Assembly (NCBI RefSeq): GCF_020497125.1
Contig: NC_059072.1
Span: 56,144,697 to 56,208,696 of the forward strand
Direction: 5' to 3'
Length of the DNA stretch: 64,000 nucleotides
Origin: Mauremys mutica
Taxonomy: Eukaryota; Chordata; Testudines; Geoemydidae
Shown one piece after another: positions 11,916 to 23,113 of the stretch. Under the pieces are notes generated by a model. That model saw nothing but the letters and a program-made list of their open reading frames with translations. It was not told the DNA's origin and made no database searches. The position numbers and the translations under genes were made by a program. Each line of letters opens with the position of its first letter. Position 1 is the stretch's first letter.

Positions 11916-13202
11916 TTCTTACATTTAATCAACAAAACGGGCACATAGTATCCTCCAACACCTGTTGAAGTATGAATGTAACACTAGACATAGAAAGTGC
12001 TTTATTTTTGTGTTGGTTTGAAATTATATTGAAAACATTACTATTTCCTACCTCTGAGTACAGTACATAGGGTCTGATCCAAAGTCCACTGAAGTCAGTA
12101 CAAGTCTTTCCATTGACTTGTGGACTTTGGCTCACTGCAGTTGTGCCTCGATAATAATAACAGAGAACTCCGTACGTTGAAAGTTATCTTTCAAGTAGAT
12201 ATATGTGCTCATTTAAATCCCTTAACTCAAATTACAGGATTTTTAAAGAGTAGTTTCCTTGAAAGTCAGGAACAAAGCATGTATATTAACTACCCTGAAA
12301 TAAAAAGAGCAACTAACATAAAAAGTTATGCGACTCATCTGCTATTTAAAAACAAAAGAGCTGTTATTTTTAAATCTAATATATGATTTAAACCCTCTGT
12401 CTGACTTTAGTAAAAGTAAAAATACTATGTCTATCAGCATTAAAAAGACACCTTTAAATCAAAGATGTATAATCATAATGTAAATTATAATGTAAAGAAA
12501 TAATATGGAAGACAATATAAGTCTCTCACTGCAGTTAACTGAGAAGGTGTGGCACAGAGAATAGGAAAACAGTTGGTTCTCAATGATTATAGCTCTTGTC
12601 ATCAAAATATTCAAGGCTGAAATTAGTGTGCTCCACAAGAGCAGGTGTTCTGAATGATAATCTAAGATATAATTAGGGTATGTAAGGAGCACTGTGTGAT
12701 GCGGTTAATTGAAAGGGACATTATGGCTAATCATGGACTGCTTGATTTTAAAAATATTTTAAAATAGACATATAAATCATAAAAAATCGTATCGCACAAA
12801 CCTTATTTTGACTGCATATACAGCTGCAATCCATTACTGCTTTGATTTGAAAAATTTAAACAGTTTTTACTTGTGTCTTTAAAATTGGTATGTAATTATC
12901 AAGTTCTTTATGATCTTGCATTTCATGTTATTTATATAAATGTTGTTTAAGTTTCTAAAGTCTACACAGCCAAACTGTGGGAATAATTGCCAAGGCTGAA
13001 TATTGTCTTAATTGTCACCTAGATTAAAGGATTATATAGACTGATCTAAAACTTCTCCCTCTAGTATTACCTATTGCTTGCAAATATTTCTCTTGAGCTT
13101 GGGTATTCAAACCTTAATCCACATGCCTGCTATTTAGGGTCTAAAATTCTGAACTCAATGAGAGTTGCATTCAGGCAACTGAGGGCAAAATTTGGACCCT
13201 TG

Positions 13203-13279
13203 AGCCAAATTCCACTTTCCTTTACACTGATGTAGATAATGTAGTTTCACCTGTATAAAGAAGAGCAGAATTTGGTCTG
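13203..13279. repeat. Short MITE with inverted ends
   Basis: AGCCAAATTCCACTTTCC mirrors the right end, which contains GAAGAGCAGAATTTGGTCT. This is the general structure of short hAT-like MITEs. Confidence 0.45.
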
Positions 13280-13537
13280 GTGGGTTTGACAATTCCTGCT
13301 TTGTCTCCAAGGTTGATGAAGCCCACCGAAGGCACTGAAGTTCGTATGTAAAGTAATTTGACAGATCCCATACTCCTAGCTATACCTATGATTGAGTGTT
13401 AGAATGGCAGCACAACAGAGTAAAAAAATAATCACATAAAGATAGGTAGAAAACTTGAAAAGAAGCAGGTCTCAACTTTTGTATGTGCAACCTGAGACTC
13501 CTTAAAGGAGCCCAATAGACTTCAAGTGGTGATATGA

Positions 13538-13619
13538 GGCCCAGATCCTCCAAGATTTTTAGGCATCTAAATTGAAATCAATGGTAATTAGGTGCCTAAA
13601 CACCTTTGAGCACTGGGTG
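13538..13619. repeat. Palindromic MITE
   Basis: Arms GGCCCAGATCCTCCAAG...TTTAGGCATCTAA and TTAGGTGCCTAAACACCTTTGAG mirror each other around a TTGAAATCAATGG centre, so the whole unit can fold into one hairpin. The arms have diverged by a few substitutions. Confidence 0.55.
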
Positions 13620-15171
13620 CTCAGTGTTTCTGAAAACTGGTCCAAGGCATTTCAAGTTGAACACTGAAAAATTAGTCGCCCCAAGTCAGTAGTCCTTTGA
13701 AACTTTTCTCCCAAATAGTTGTAACCTGGACAGTCCCTCTGGGATCAGTGTACAGAAGGGACTGAGTTGGACAGTGACATTATATTTGTAAAATACAATT
13801 TGTCATTGGCTAACAGTGGTTTTGGATTATGGACCAGAAGCTCCTTTACACTCCAGCCACTTTGTCTTACCAGAGTTGTGTAAAAAGGGCCTTAGTATAA
13901 ATGAGAATTAGGCTCATTAGCTGCCAATTAATGTAAAGAACAAGAGACATCCCAGATAAATATGTAATTAATATAAAGCAAACAGAAACACTGTTAGAAA
14001 ATCTGTTCTTTTCTGTAAAGGGATATGTTAAGGAGAGGTATTATTAATGAACTCTGTTAATATATTAAGCAATTATCCTCCAGACAGTATGAATATCAGA
14101 GAAACGTGTGTTTTACTAGTGCAGACCCTTGAAATGTTTCACTTTACAGACAATTCAGGTGACAACTTGCCTCCAGGTCTTCAATAGAAAGATAATGCCA
14201 GCGTTCCTTAGATCACTTGCCAGTATCATTGCTGGTGGTTCAGGTCTGAGTGCCCAGAGGTCTGGTAATTAATGTAACATCAATCTTGGTGAGTCTTCTC
14301 TGTTAACAATCCTATAATATAGCCAGACAGCTCAATAGTTGTTAACATTTCAAATAACTTAAGGATGCTGAAAGTGATTCTTTAGTGTTCAAAGAGAACA
14401 GAGTAAATTCTGAATGTGTTCTGAACTCAGTCTAGAGCTCAGATGTTGTGTTTACATTTCATTAGAGGGGTAAAGAAAATTAAAATATTTCTTTTTTCAT
14501 ATTTTAAAATAATTATTATTGAAAAGTAGAAGGACATGGTTCAAACATGCTGTCTAAGTATCAAATAGATCACACAGTGTAGATTAATCCTTCATACCTC
14601 AGACTTAGACATCCAGACTCTGGGCCCTTTTATCACTGCCTGATGCAGAGATACCTGTCAGTCAAGGTGAGTAAGTGCTGCTTCTCAATATGCCATAGCA
14701 GAGAGAGGTGAAGATGTCTCTTCTCACTGGATCCCCACTTCCTTTTCCTTATAGCATTTTATTTGCATAGCCTTAAATAAAACACTTATCAGGGCAAAGT
14801 TTTCTATTTTTTAAAAAAATTGAGGGCTTGTTTCTTGTAGAAAAGTGTTAGCAGTCATAGCTAAGAAATGTGTTAAATGTGCCTTCAGTTAGTTCCACTG
14901 AAATTAAAATCTGATTAAGTCATTTTTGGGTAAAATTGATTTCACTAGGGGAAATGTATATAGAAAATACCTATATCCTCAGTACCTTTTTCTGCTGCCA
15001 TCATAATACCTTATCTATACTGGCTAGCCTACCCTATCTAGTCACTGGCTGTGAATAAAGCTTAAGGGGTTTGCTGTAATGAAAGGTTTCAGAGTGGTTG
15101 CCCTGTTAGTCTGTATCAGCAAAACCAACGAGGAGTCCTTGCGGCACCTTAGAGACTAACAAATTTATTTG

Positions 15172-15208
15172 GGCATAAGCTTTTGTGGGCTAGAACCCAC
15201 TTCATCAG
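15172..15208 (-). other. Hammerhead-ribozyme-like core in Penelope 3' region
   Basis: Read on the minus strand: CTGATGA, an extra A, stem GTGGG, a six-base loop, stem CCCAC, AAAA where the canonical core has GAAA, then GC-TTAT-GC, which can form a tiny third stem. Penelope-like elements in other animals are known to carry hammerhead motifs with a short stem III. Here the extra A, the changed GAAA box and the lack of an obvious stem I argue that this copy is inactive. Confidence 0.4.
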
Positions 15209-15498
15209 ATGCATGAAGTGAAAAATACAGGAGCAGGTATAAATACATGAAAGGATGATGGTTGCTTTACCAAGTGTGAGGTCAGTCTAATGAGATAAAT
15301 CAATTAATAGCAGGATACCAAGGGAGGAAAAATAACTTTTGAAGTGGTAAGAGAGTGGCCCATTACAGACTGTTGACAAGAAGGTGTGAGTAACAGTAGG
15401 GAGAAATTAGTATTGGGGAAATTAAGTTTAGGTTTTGTAATGACCCAACCACTCCCAGTCTTTAATCAGGCCTAATCTGATGGTATCTCATCTGCAAA

Positions 15499-16085
15499 TT
15501 AATTCCAGTTCTGCAGCTTCACATTGGAGTCTGTTTTTGAAGTTTTTTGTTGAAGAATTGCCACTTTTAGGTCTGTTATTGAGTGAACAGAGATATTGAA
15601 GTGTTCTCCTACTGGTTTTTGAATGTTAAGATTCCTGATGTCAGATTTGTGTCCATTTATTTTTTTTGCATAGAGACTGTCCAGTCTGGCCAATGTACAT
15701 GGCAGAGGGGCATTGCTGGTACATGATGGCATATATCACATTGGTAGATGTGTAGGTGAACAAGCCCTTGATGGTGTGGTTGATGTGGTTGGTGTCCCTT
15801 GAATAGATATGTGGACAGAGTTTGCACCGGGGTTTGTAGAAGGGTTTGGTTCCTGGGTTGGTGTTTTTGTTGTGTGGTGTGTAGTTGCCGGTGAGTATTT
15901 GCTTCAGGTTGGGGGGCTGTCTGTAGGCAAGGACTGGCCTGTATCCCAGGGTCTGTAAGAGTGAGGGATCGTCCTTCAGGATAGGTTGTAGATCCTTGAT
16001 GATGCGCTGGAGAGGTTTTAGTTGGAGGCTGTAGGTGACGGCTAGTGGCATTTTGTTACTTTCTCTGTTTGGCCTGTCAAGGGAC
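15499..16085 (-). pseudogene. Penelope-like reverse transcriptase C-terminus and GIY-YIG endonuclease, broken
   Basis: Penelope-like elements encode a reverse transcriptase fused to a GIY-YIG nuclease that nicks target DNA. The minus-strand frame from about 16085 contains a linker (PLQRIIKDLQPILKDD) and a cysteine/histidine cluster (CKLCPHI...H). The GIY-YIG signature follows: VIYAIMYQQCPSAMYIGQTG (I-Y in the first half, Y-I-G in the second). A frameshift near 15660 moves the tail (GHKSDIRNLNI, GEHFNISVHS) to another frame, ending at the TAA near 15499. The N-terminal polymerase motifs are absent. The family call is firm; the copy is non-functional. Confidence 0.85.
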
Positions 16086-16139
16086 ACCATCATAGGACCT
16101 AACCACATCAGCCACACCATCCCTGTGAGGAATGGTGGT

Positions 16140-16490
16140 GGTATTATCCTCATTTTCCAGATACGAAATTGAGGCACAGAGAGCTTAAAACTAATATTTT
16201 CAGAAGTTTCCACTGATTTCGGGTGCTGAACATAAGATACTTCGGATCTGTTTTTTTCAGAGTACTTAGCATTTTTATAGCACTTTGTAGCTTCAAAGCT
16301 CAGTTCCCATTGACTTCAGCTGCATCTGTGAGCACTGACTTCAGGCCCCAGAGATCCCAAGTTCGGCAACTAGAAAAAGAGGAACACATATTTAATGTCC
16401 TCATGTGAAAAGTTAGTTTTCAGTGATTTGCTCAGCATCACATAGGAACTCCGAGGCAGGGATAGAATCTAGTTCTCCAGGACAAATTCA
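16140..16490 (+). repeat. MIR/CORE-SINE relic split by a MITE
   Basis: The left part, 16140-16189 (TATTATCCTCATTTTCCAGA, then TTGAGGCACAGAGAG), and the right part, about 16420-16490 (AGTGATTTGCTCAGCATCAC), are consecutive segments of the MIR 3' consensus. They are separated by about 220 bp. MIRs are ancient amniote SINEs, so the split records a later insertion. Confidence 0.7.
16190..16385. mobile_element. MITE nested in the MIR
   Basis: The left words TTTTCAGAAGTTTCCACTGA and TTTTTTCAGAGTACTTAGCA, with TCCCATTGACTTCAGCTG in the centre, are typical of palindromic turtle MITEs. It exactly occupies the gap in the MIR. Ends are approximate and no target duplication was resolved. Confidence 0.5.
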
Positions 16491-17859
16491 ACTATCGTAT
16501 CCCCCAGGCCATCCTTTTCTTGCAAGCCTGGTTCTCATTCAATTCACACCTTCCAACTTCTGCAATGAATGAGGCAGAGCCCTACAGACAGCAGATTCCT
16601 TCACCATACCACCCTGATTCATTCCCTGAGCACTACCCTTCCATGTACTGAATGAAGCGAGGGTCCTGCTAAAAAATAGTATCATAATGCATATGCACAA
16701 AATAACATAGGCAACCTTAAATCTGACATTTCTTAACTTTTTGGTGCTTGTCCATGCAGCCTTAATGATCTTTTAATGTTTTTAAGGATATAATTTCCTA
16801 AATTTAAATAACAAACAAATTGAAAAAACAGAAATTCCATCATGTGGAACCATGATGAGGGTTTTCAGCAGGGTTAGAACTTTTACATCTACAGCACTCT
16901 GGCGTAGATCTCTATTACTTGTCTGTCCCAGGTTCTGAAGGGGTTACAGACCCTTCTGCCAATGTCTCGTACTTCAGCTAGCCTGTCTCCATCTGTCCCT
17001 ATTTTTCCTGCACCTCTCCTTACCTGAGGCTACCCCTGTACCCCTCAACCTGTCCCTGATCCACCTCTGCTGCTCACCTCTTGGTAAGCTAGTTAAGTTG
17101 CTTCCTCTGGGTGCCAGGAGGGAGACTGTTGGAAGCACAGGATAGACAATCTTTCCGCTCTCGGTTCCAATACTGGGCAGCATAGTGGCCATCAGCTGCT
17201 GGAAGAAGCAACTGACGGAAAAGTTCTGCTCAGCTTCCACGGCACAGGGTTGAAGTGTGCTCATTGCAGATGGAATCTTCAGAGAATTTAGCTGCCAGCC
17301 TCTGACAAACCTCTGCTGATGATGTGCAAATGGCAGTTTTCAGATGATTATAATGTGGCCAGATTTGGGTGGATTTTTTCAAGAACAGCAAAAAGCACTT
17401 CCCTAACTGCAACATGCCACCCCTGATAAATTTCAAGTCCTTGCTCCAAAGTGTGGATGTGCTAGATCTTCTCGATGAAACTGTTGTAATAATTTTTTAA
17501 TATTGGCAAAACAACTATTTTTCTCTAACCTTGTTCCACAGATGGTTGATCTATTTCTGCTGGAGCTTTCCAGAAAAACTCAGCCTGAGGCATACACTTA
17601 GCATGGAAAATTTCGGCTCAAATGTAATTAAAGTTTGGCAAAATTATAAACAACTAAAATTCTTAATGAGAAAAGTTATGCAGCACTAACTACAAGAATT
17701 CCTGCTAGCCTACAACAGGATCAGATCTTGCATTCCGTGTGCAACAAAAACTCTCCTGGGGCCCAATTTACACTTGCCATGCTGTCATCTTGGACTTCTC
17801 TAGAGTATAAAAATGTTTTTTAAAAAATAAAACATTATCCAACACAAATTAATTAGGTA

Positions 17860-18095
17860 CGGTGTGAATGTGTGTTAGCACCTACTGTAGATGGGTTTCA
17901 CATCTTTAAAATGCGCTAGCTGGTCGTGATTGACACTAGGGGAGAGCAAAAAGTTGACCGTGATCAGCTAACACATTTTAAAACCTGTCTGTGATGAGTG
18001 CTAATATGTTTTTAAACAGCACTTAATTAAAATGTGTGAGCTAACATGTTTTTCTATAAACCCACTTATTTTCCTTGTCTAGACAAGGAAAAGGC
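17860..18095. mobile_element. Degenerate DNA-transposon MITE ending in a perfect palindrome
   Basis: Repeated words (GCTAACACATTTTAAAAC, GTGAGCTAACATGTTTTT, GTGCTAATATGTTTTTAAAC) in both orientations suggest a MITE body. The right end is a 24-bp perfect palindrome at 18069-18092, centred on CTTGTCTAGACAAG. CCTTGTCTA resembles Harbinger-like ends in the window. Confidence 0.4.
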
Positions 18096-18625
18096 TATGC
18101 CAGCAATACCCATACAAAGTGGTCAGAAACAGCAGCAAGTTTCCCCGCAAGGAATTTCCCTGGTGTAGAAAGCCTTCCCTTCAAGGTGGAGAAAGGACGG
18201 GAGTTGGCTGAGCAGACCTGTACTCTGGCTATTGCTCAATGACGGGGGCACTAAGACCTTGGCTACACTTACAAGTTGCAGCGCTGGGAGTTACAGCGCT
18301 GGTCATGCAGCTGTGTAGGGCCAGCGCTGGAGTGTGGCCACACTGACAGCTACCAGCGCTGCAGTGTGGCCACACTTGCAGCACTTTCCAGCGCTGTATT
18401 GAGAGGTGCATTGTGGGCAGCTATCCCACAGAGCACCTCGTCCCATTTTGGCACTGAGTATTGTGGGAAGGGGAAGGAAGTGTGCGGGTCATTCCGCTTC
18501 CTGTGTGCCAACGCCCCGTGGTGCATCGCTTCACATCCCAGCATTCACTCTTTCTGGCAACGTTTGGCGCCATTGTGAGTGTCTTTCTGTTTTTCTCTCT
18601 GTGTGAATTGCGATTTCTGTGGCAA

Positions 18626-19420
18626 ATGGAACCCGAGCTGCTGAGGACTGTGCTGATGAGTGTCGCCAGCACAACACGTTTGGCAGTCGAGCTATTCCTT
18701 CAGCTCCAAAGTGACAGTGAGGAGTCTGACGATGATATCGATGATATCGATTCTCCTGCCGCGTGTGACACTAAAGTGCTTGTGGCATTCACGGAAATGC
18801 TCAGCACCGTTGAACGCCGCTTTTGGGCTCGGGAAACAAGCACTGACTGGTGGGATCACATCGTCATGGAAGTCTGGGATGACGAGCAGTGGCTGCAGAA
18901 CTTTCGTATGAGAAAAGCCACTTTCATGGGACTGTGTGCTGAGCTCGCCCCCACTCTGCGGCGCAAGGACACAAGAATCCTGCTAAGAAAGACCGTGACT
19001 CTGGGGAGCGTGCAGGACATTGTGGATGGCTTTGCACAAATGGGTTTCCCTAACTGTGGAGGGGCGATAGATGGGACGCATATTCCTATTCTGGCCCCCA
19101 ATCGTATATTTCTCTATGGTTCTCCAGCATCTTTCGTAACAGTGGCCTGTTCAGGAAGATGCAGGCAGGGACTTTTTTCCCAGACAGGAAGATCACAGTA
19201 GGGGATGTCGAAATGCCCATTGTGATCCTTGGAGAAAAGCTCGCTGGAGATGTCTGTATAATATTTGTGAAGGGAAGGGTGAAACATTCAGTCAGGCATG
19301 GACCACCGAGGTTCAAGTCCTGGAGGCTGAATATGCACAGCCAGAGAGCAGGGCTAATAGAGAGGCCCAGCACAGGGCTACAAGGATTAGGGATCAGCAT
19401 GTCCTCTTTGCTCTTTCGGG
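18626..19420 (+). pseudogene. Harbinger transposase, copy A, with two internal deletions and a frameshift
   Basis: The start is the ATG at 18626 (MEPELLRTVLMSV), matching the MEP start of the intact copy D. Recognisable blocks are RRFWARETSTDWWDHIV, QWLQNFRMRKATFMGLC and CGGAIDGTHIPIL, which holds the first catalytic Asp. About 55 residues covering the helix-turn-helix are missing between RRKDTRI and TVTLGSVQDIVDG. A second deletion removes the second catalytic Asp block; QAGTFFPDRKITVGDVEMP then continues in another frame. After a further deletion that removes the Glu block, the C-terminal tail (GKGETFSQAW...AEYAQPESRA, about 19250-19400) is legible. Non-functional. Confidence 0.88.
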
Positions 19421-19805
19421 GATTTTTTCTCAAATTGTGCAGCCTATGTGCTGTGGAACATCTGCTCAGTCCAGTAGTCAAGGTCACTGTAGAAACCCAG
19501 AAATGACAACATTTAACAGGGGCAGCATTGTATTCACTATCTCCAGACATTAATAGTTACATTGAGGGAGTTCTCACTTTAGCATTCTTTTACCACACAC
19601 ATAACACAACAGAAGCCACGAAATGGTGAGTGAGGGGTGCTTATAGAGGGAGAAGTGGGGCTTGAGTGATAGAGGGGAGCTGGTTGCTTCGGGTAATCTG
19701 GAGTGATAGAGGGGTTGAGTGAAGATGCAGCTGCAGGGGTGATCTTCACTATCTCCCCATCTCTATCACTAGCTTCACTAAAGAGTCTCCCAACATTTTT
19801 CACAG

Positions 19806-19930
19806 GAGTTAATCCTGGAAGATATCTCCTTGCTGCGAGTCACTAGGGAACAGCGGGAGGCTCTTCTACAGCAATGTGGATTCCGCCCGGGACCCTATGC
19901 GGGTTGCCTGTGTTCAGCGATGGTCCCCCC
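19806..19930 (+). pseudogene. Third conserved Harbinger frame, copy A (truncated)
   Basis: Directly after a splice-acceptor-like TTTTTCACAG (19796-19805) the plus strand reads ELILEDISLLRVTREQREAL and then LQQCGFRPGPYAGCLCSAM. It aligns with copy B at 55526 (MNDITLLRITQQDKERM...PGPYAAMLCYAM) through mostly conservative changes, as expected of a protein under selection. Homology stops near 19925, and the rest (the GGRNKAALP and HINRLF blocks) is deleted. I do not recognise the family. Confidence 0.6.
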
Positions 19931-20031
19931 GCGACGTGATAGACCACATCAATGGGCTACTGGCATGCATGCAGCCCTAAACCCCCTTCCTCTCCAGAAA
20001 CATTTCCACCCAGAAAATAAAAGCCGCTTAC

Positions 20032-20543
20032 CGGTAACCCGCTCCTCTGCTTGTCCTTCTGCAACTGCTGGCTGCTGCGATTGGGTACTTTCCTCCTGGC
20101 TTGAGAAGAGCTCCTGGCTGCATGCCCACTCTGGGGTGTCTTCCCCCATCCCAGTAGCTTCACTCGCGTTTTCCTCCCCCCCCACCGCCTCCGCATCCGC
20201 CTCCGCCTCCTCCTCCTCCTGTCCCCCAGCCTGCTCAGAAGTGTCCATCGTTGTCCTGGGATTGGCAGTGGGGTCACCCCCAAGTATCGCGTCCATCTCC
20301 CTGTAAAAACGGCAGGTCGTGGGGGCGATTACCCTCGCGGGCTTTGTAATAGGCACTCCGCAGCTCTTTAACTTTCACCCTGCATTGTAGTGCGTCCCGA
20401 TCATGGCCCCTATCCAGCATGGACCTTGATACCTGCTCAAAGATATCGTAATTCCTACGGCTGGAGCGCAGCTGGGACTGCACAGCTTCCTCCCCCCAAA
20501 CACTAATGAGGTCCTGCATGCACTCCACACCTGGCTGCAGCAA
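20032..20543 (-). pseudogene. Myb/SANT-like DNA-binding protein exon, copy A, frameshifted
   Basis: This is the second Harbinger protein, which in characterised Harbingers binds subterminal DNA and helps the transposase reach the nucleus. The minus-strand SANT part (about 20540-20310) reads LISVWGEEAVQSQLRSSRRN, then YDIFEQVSRSMLDRG and CRVKVKELRSAYYKAREGN. A frameshift near 20330 moves the remainder (TTCRFYREMDAILGGD) to another frame. That frame runs through an acidic linker rich in Glu/Asp/Ala. The exon ends in GAGCGGGTTACCG followed by GTAAGC, a consensus donor (exon end 20032). The coiled-coil exon found in other copies is not visible here. Confidence 0.8.
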
Positions 20544-20998
20544 ACAGGAAGGAGATTTTTAAAATTCCCGGGGCATTTAAAGGGCGGGTCATCTGAGGCA
20601 AGAGCAGTAGAGTGCAAACTGATGAGCAGAGTGGCTGAACAGGAATTCTGGGATAACTCCTTATTCCCTGGAGGACAATTAAAGCGCTGGTGAGTGTCCA
20701 CACCTGCTGAGCAGCGCTGGATCACCAGCGCTGCACTCCTTATACCCCAACCGGGATGGGGTTTCAGCCAGCGCTGCAACCAGGGAGTTCAGTTCCTTGC
20801 TAGAGCTGTAGGAGTGTGGATGCTGGGTGTCTGGCTGATGAATCTGCAGAACCCCGGACAGGGCAGTGCTGCCAGAAGCTGGTGAGCATTAGAAGGAGCC
20901 CTGAGCTGGTTGCTGGGACTCCATTAGGACAAGGTCCTGAGGTAAGGGTGAAGATGGCAGGGGGCCACGGGGAAGTGTCCCAGGGAATTAGAGAAGCC

Positions 20999-22821
20999 TA
21001 GGGTGACCATATTTTCATATGCTGAATTTGGGGAACCTGGTAAAATTACTTGTATACAGGCAAGTTTGATGGCAATCAATTGTACAAATGTTCAAATTAA
21101 CATCAAGTTGACTGAGCCCTTGTTAACAAGAAATACTGTGTAGTTGGATTCCTTTTATTTACATTCTTATATTTAAGGATTTAGGGCTCACACAGGGAGG
21201 GGTGACACACACATACTCATATATACCTCTCTCACACAGGGGGGTGACTGACCTGACCCTCACTGCCTGATGCTCTCTGCCCTCCATGCCTGTCTGGGCC
21301 CTCAGGATGGACCCACCTCTACTGGTACCTGGCACTGTGTCTTCCTGAGGCAACATATGGGGGAGCATGGAAGGTCACATGCCCCCCTCCCCAAATTTAT
21401 GCCAGGGTTCACACCAGAAAGTGGCAGGTAGCAGCTTTTCAGCACTGTGTGGAAGGGAAGGAATGGAAGCTGCTTTCAGCCACAGGGGAGAAGGAGGAGG
21501 GGAAGGGATGACCTGATCTGTGTCTTTGCAGAGCTCATCTCTTCCCCTGCCCCTACTGCTCCCATGTGGCTGGAAGCAGCTTGTCCCTTCCTGCCCACAC
21601 AGTGTCAAAAGGCAGCTAACACCTCCAGACCGCTGCTGGCCACCTGTCCAGCTGTCTCCTGTCCCCTGGCTACAGTGTGAGCAGAAAGGGGTTAAGCTCT
21701 AAGGATGCCTTGTGCACCAGGGCCCGGGGAACCTGACTCCAGGGGCTTCAGCAAATCTGGCCAGAAAGGTGGCTGAGCAGAGGAGGGTGCCTAGGGGATG
21801 GAGCAGCACCATGGCCCCTGGGGGCAGGACCCAGGGCTGGGAGGTGGGGGGCTTGAAGAGGGTGCTAAGCCTCTGCCTGGGGTGCTGCTGGGGAGCCTGC
21901 AGGTTTGGGGCATGAACATGCTGGAAATTGCTTCCCCCCCACACCACTCCAGAGCTTAGCTGAGGGGCAGAAAGGCTTCCCCATGCCAGTGCTGCGTGGG
22001 GCTTTGGAACATGCAGGGCTTGGCTCTTCCTGGCCAGCACCCCAGGCCAGAGGGCCTTGGGCTTTTCCAGGGTGCTGGCCTAGCCAGAGGTAATGGAGGA
22101 AGGAAGGAGCCTGCCGGCCAGGCTATTGCTGAGCTCAGCACTCCAACCAGGGGCCGGTTCTCCACACAGCACTGGGAGTGGGACATGGCCTGCCGGGGGG
22201 GGGGCCGGGGGGGGATATGGAGGAAGGGGCCGGTTCTCCACACAGCACTGGGAGTGGGACATGGCCTGCCAGGGGGGGGCCGGGGGGGGGATATGGAGGA
22301 GGAGCAGTGGGGCTGGGGGGGGGTGAAGGGGCAAATCAGGGAGAGGACAGTGAGAGGGGAAGCAGGTAAAGGGCCAATGGGTGGGCAGCAGAGGTGACAC
22401 GTAACTAGCTGCCACCTGGTGCCTGCCCACACTCACCAGCCACTGCAGCTCGCAGCGCACAGCCAGCACTGGCTGGAAATGGGAGGGGGGCAGGCCCCTG
22501 CTGGCCAAGAGCTGCCATGCAGTGGGGGCTGTGCTGATGGACCAGCAGGGGGAGCGGCCGGCCCCGCGCACTACATCTTCGCCCTGCCACCAGCCTTGCA
22601 CACCCACCCCCATCGTTGGCCACTGGGCCCCTCCACTCACCACTAGTGGGTGGGCAGCTGGCAAGAAGCAATCCAGCCAGCATCAGGACCCACCAGAACT
22701 GATGAGGAGGAGACAGAAAATACAGGACAATTTGCCCGTTTTTTAAGAAAAAGTCAGAACACCTGCAGGAGGATTTAAATATGGGACTGTCCCTTTAAAA
22801 ACAGGACGTCTGGTCACCCTA
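20999..22821. mobile_element. 1.8 kb non-autonomous hAT element
   Basis: The ends TAGGGTGACC and GGTCACCCTA are exact inverted repeats, identical or nearly so to those of the 122-bp element at 59908-60029. The flanks GAGAAGCC (20991-20998) and GAGAAGCT (22822-22829) match at 7 of 8 bases. The interior is GC-rich with many accidental open frames, none resembling a transposase. It sits inside another repeat. Confidence 0.85.
22150..22302. repeat. Tandem duplication of ~76 bp
   Basis: A unit starting GGGGCCGGTTCTCCACACAG and ending in a poly-G stretch plus ATATGGAGGA occurs twice in direct orientation (from 22150 and from 22226). It lies inside the 1.8 kb hAT element. Confidence 0.85.
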
Positions 22822-23083
22822 GAGAAGCTGTGCAATATAATTAAAGGGACACAGCAGACAGCTGCTCTCTGCAGGGTCCCTGGGCTGGGACTGAGAGTAG
22901 TGGGTCGGCCCCCACCCCATTAGCCACTGGGGGGAAGTGGGCTGGATATTGAGGCACCCAAGAGGGGGAACTGAACTATAGTGGGACAGCTGGAGAGCTA
23001 CAGCCAGGAAATCCAAGAAGGCAAAGACATTGTCTCCAGGGAGGGAGCCCTGGGGCGCTGCTCTATCCCAGAGCGGGGACAAT

Positions 23084-23113
23084 CAGAGAGAGATAGAGAG
23101 AGAGAGAGAGAGC
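23084..23113. repeat. GA microsatellite
   Basis: About 30 bp of AGAGAG broken once by ATAG. Confidence 0.9.

Larger units (their letters stand above)
11916..15074. other. AT-rich background, no gene seen
   Basis: Apart from the two small MITEs listed separately (13203-13279, 13538-13619), nothing is recognisable. Confidence 0.5.
15075..16130 (-). mobile_element. Penelope-like element, 5'-truncated, minus strand
   Basis: The minus strand carries a reverse-transcriptase-to-endonuclease linker and a GIY-YIG remnant (about 15505-16085). A 3' region follows with TTAGTCTCTAAGGTGCC and CAGACTAACAGGG-like words. The same 3' words occur at 34268-34735, confirming one family. The reverse-transcriptase core is missing, as is usual for truncated copies. 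The element abuts a MIR fragment at about 16140. Confidence 0.85.
18257..20790 (+). mobile_element. Harbinger copy A, internally deleted
   Basis: The left end reads CCTTGGCTACACTTACAAG. The interior holds a deleted transposase (+), the third conserved frame (+) and a Myb/SANT-like gene (-). Both subterminal zones carry the hexamer AGCGCT in repeated CAGCGCTG-type sites, five at 18280-18395 and four at 20684-20775. The right end stops after CAGCGCTGCAACCAGGGAGTT, without a terminus mirroring CCTTGGCTACAC, so the last few tens of bases are lost at a breakpoint near 20790. Confidence 0.88.

Noticed and set aside
21699..22746. Long overlapping frames up to 194 codons
   Set aside because: They lie inside a non-autonomous hAT element, on both strands, with low-complexity Pro/Gly peptides and a tandem duplication. 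Compositional.
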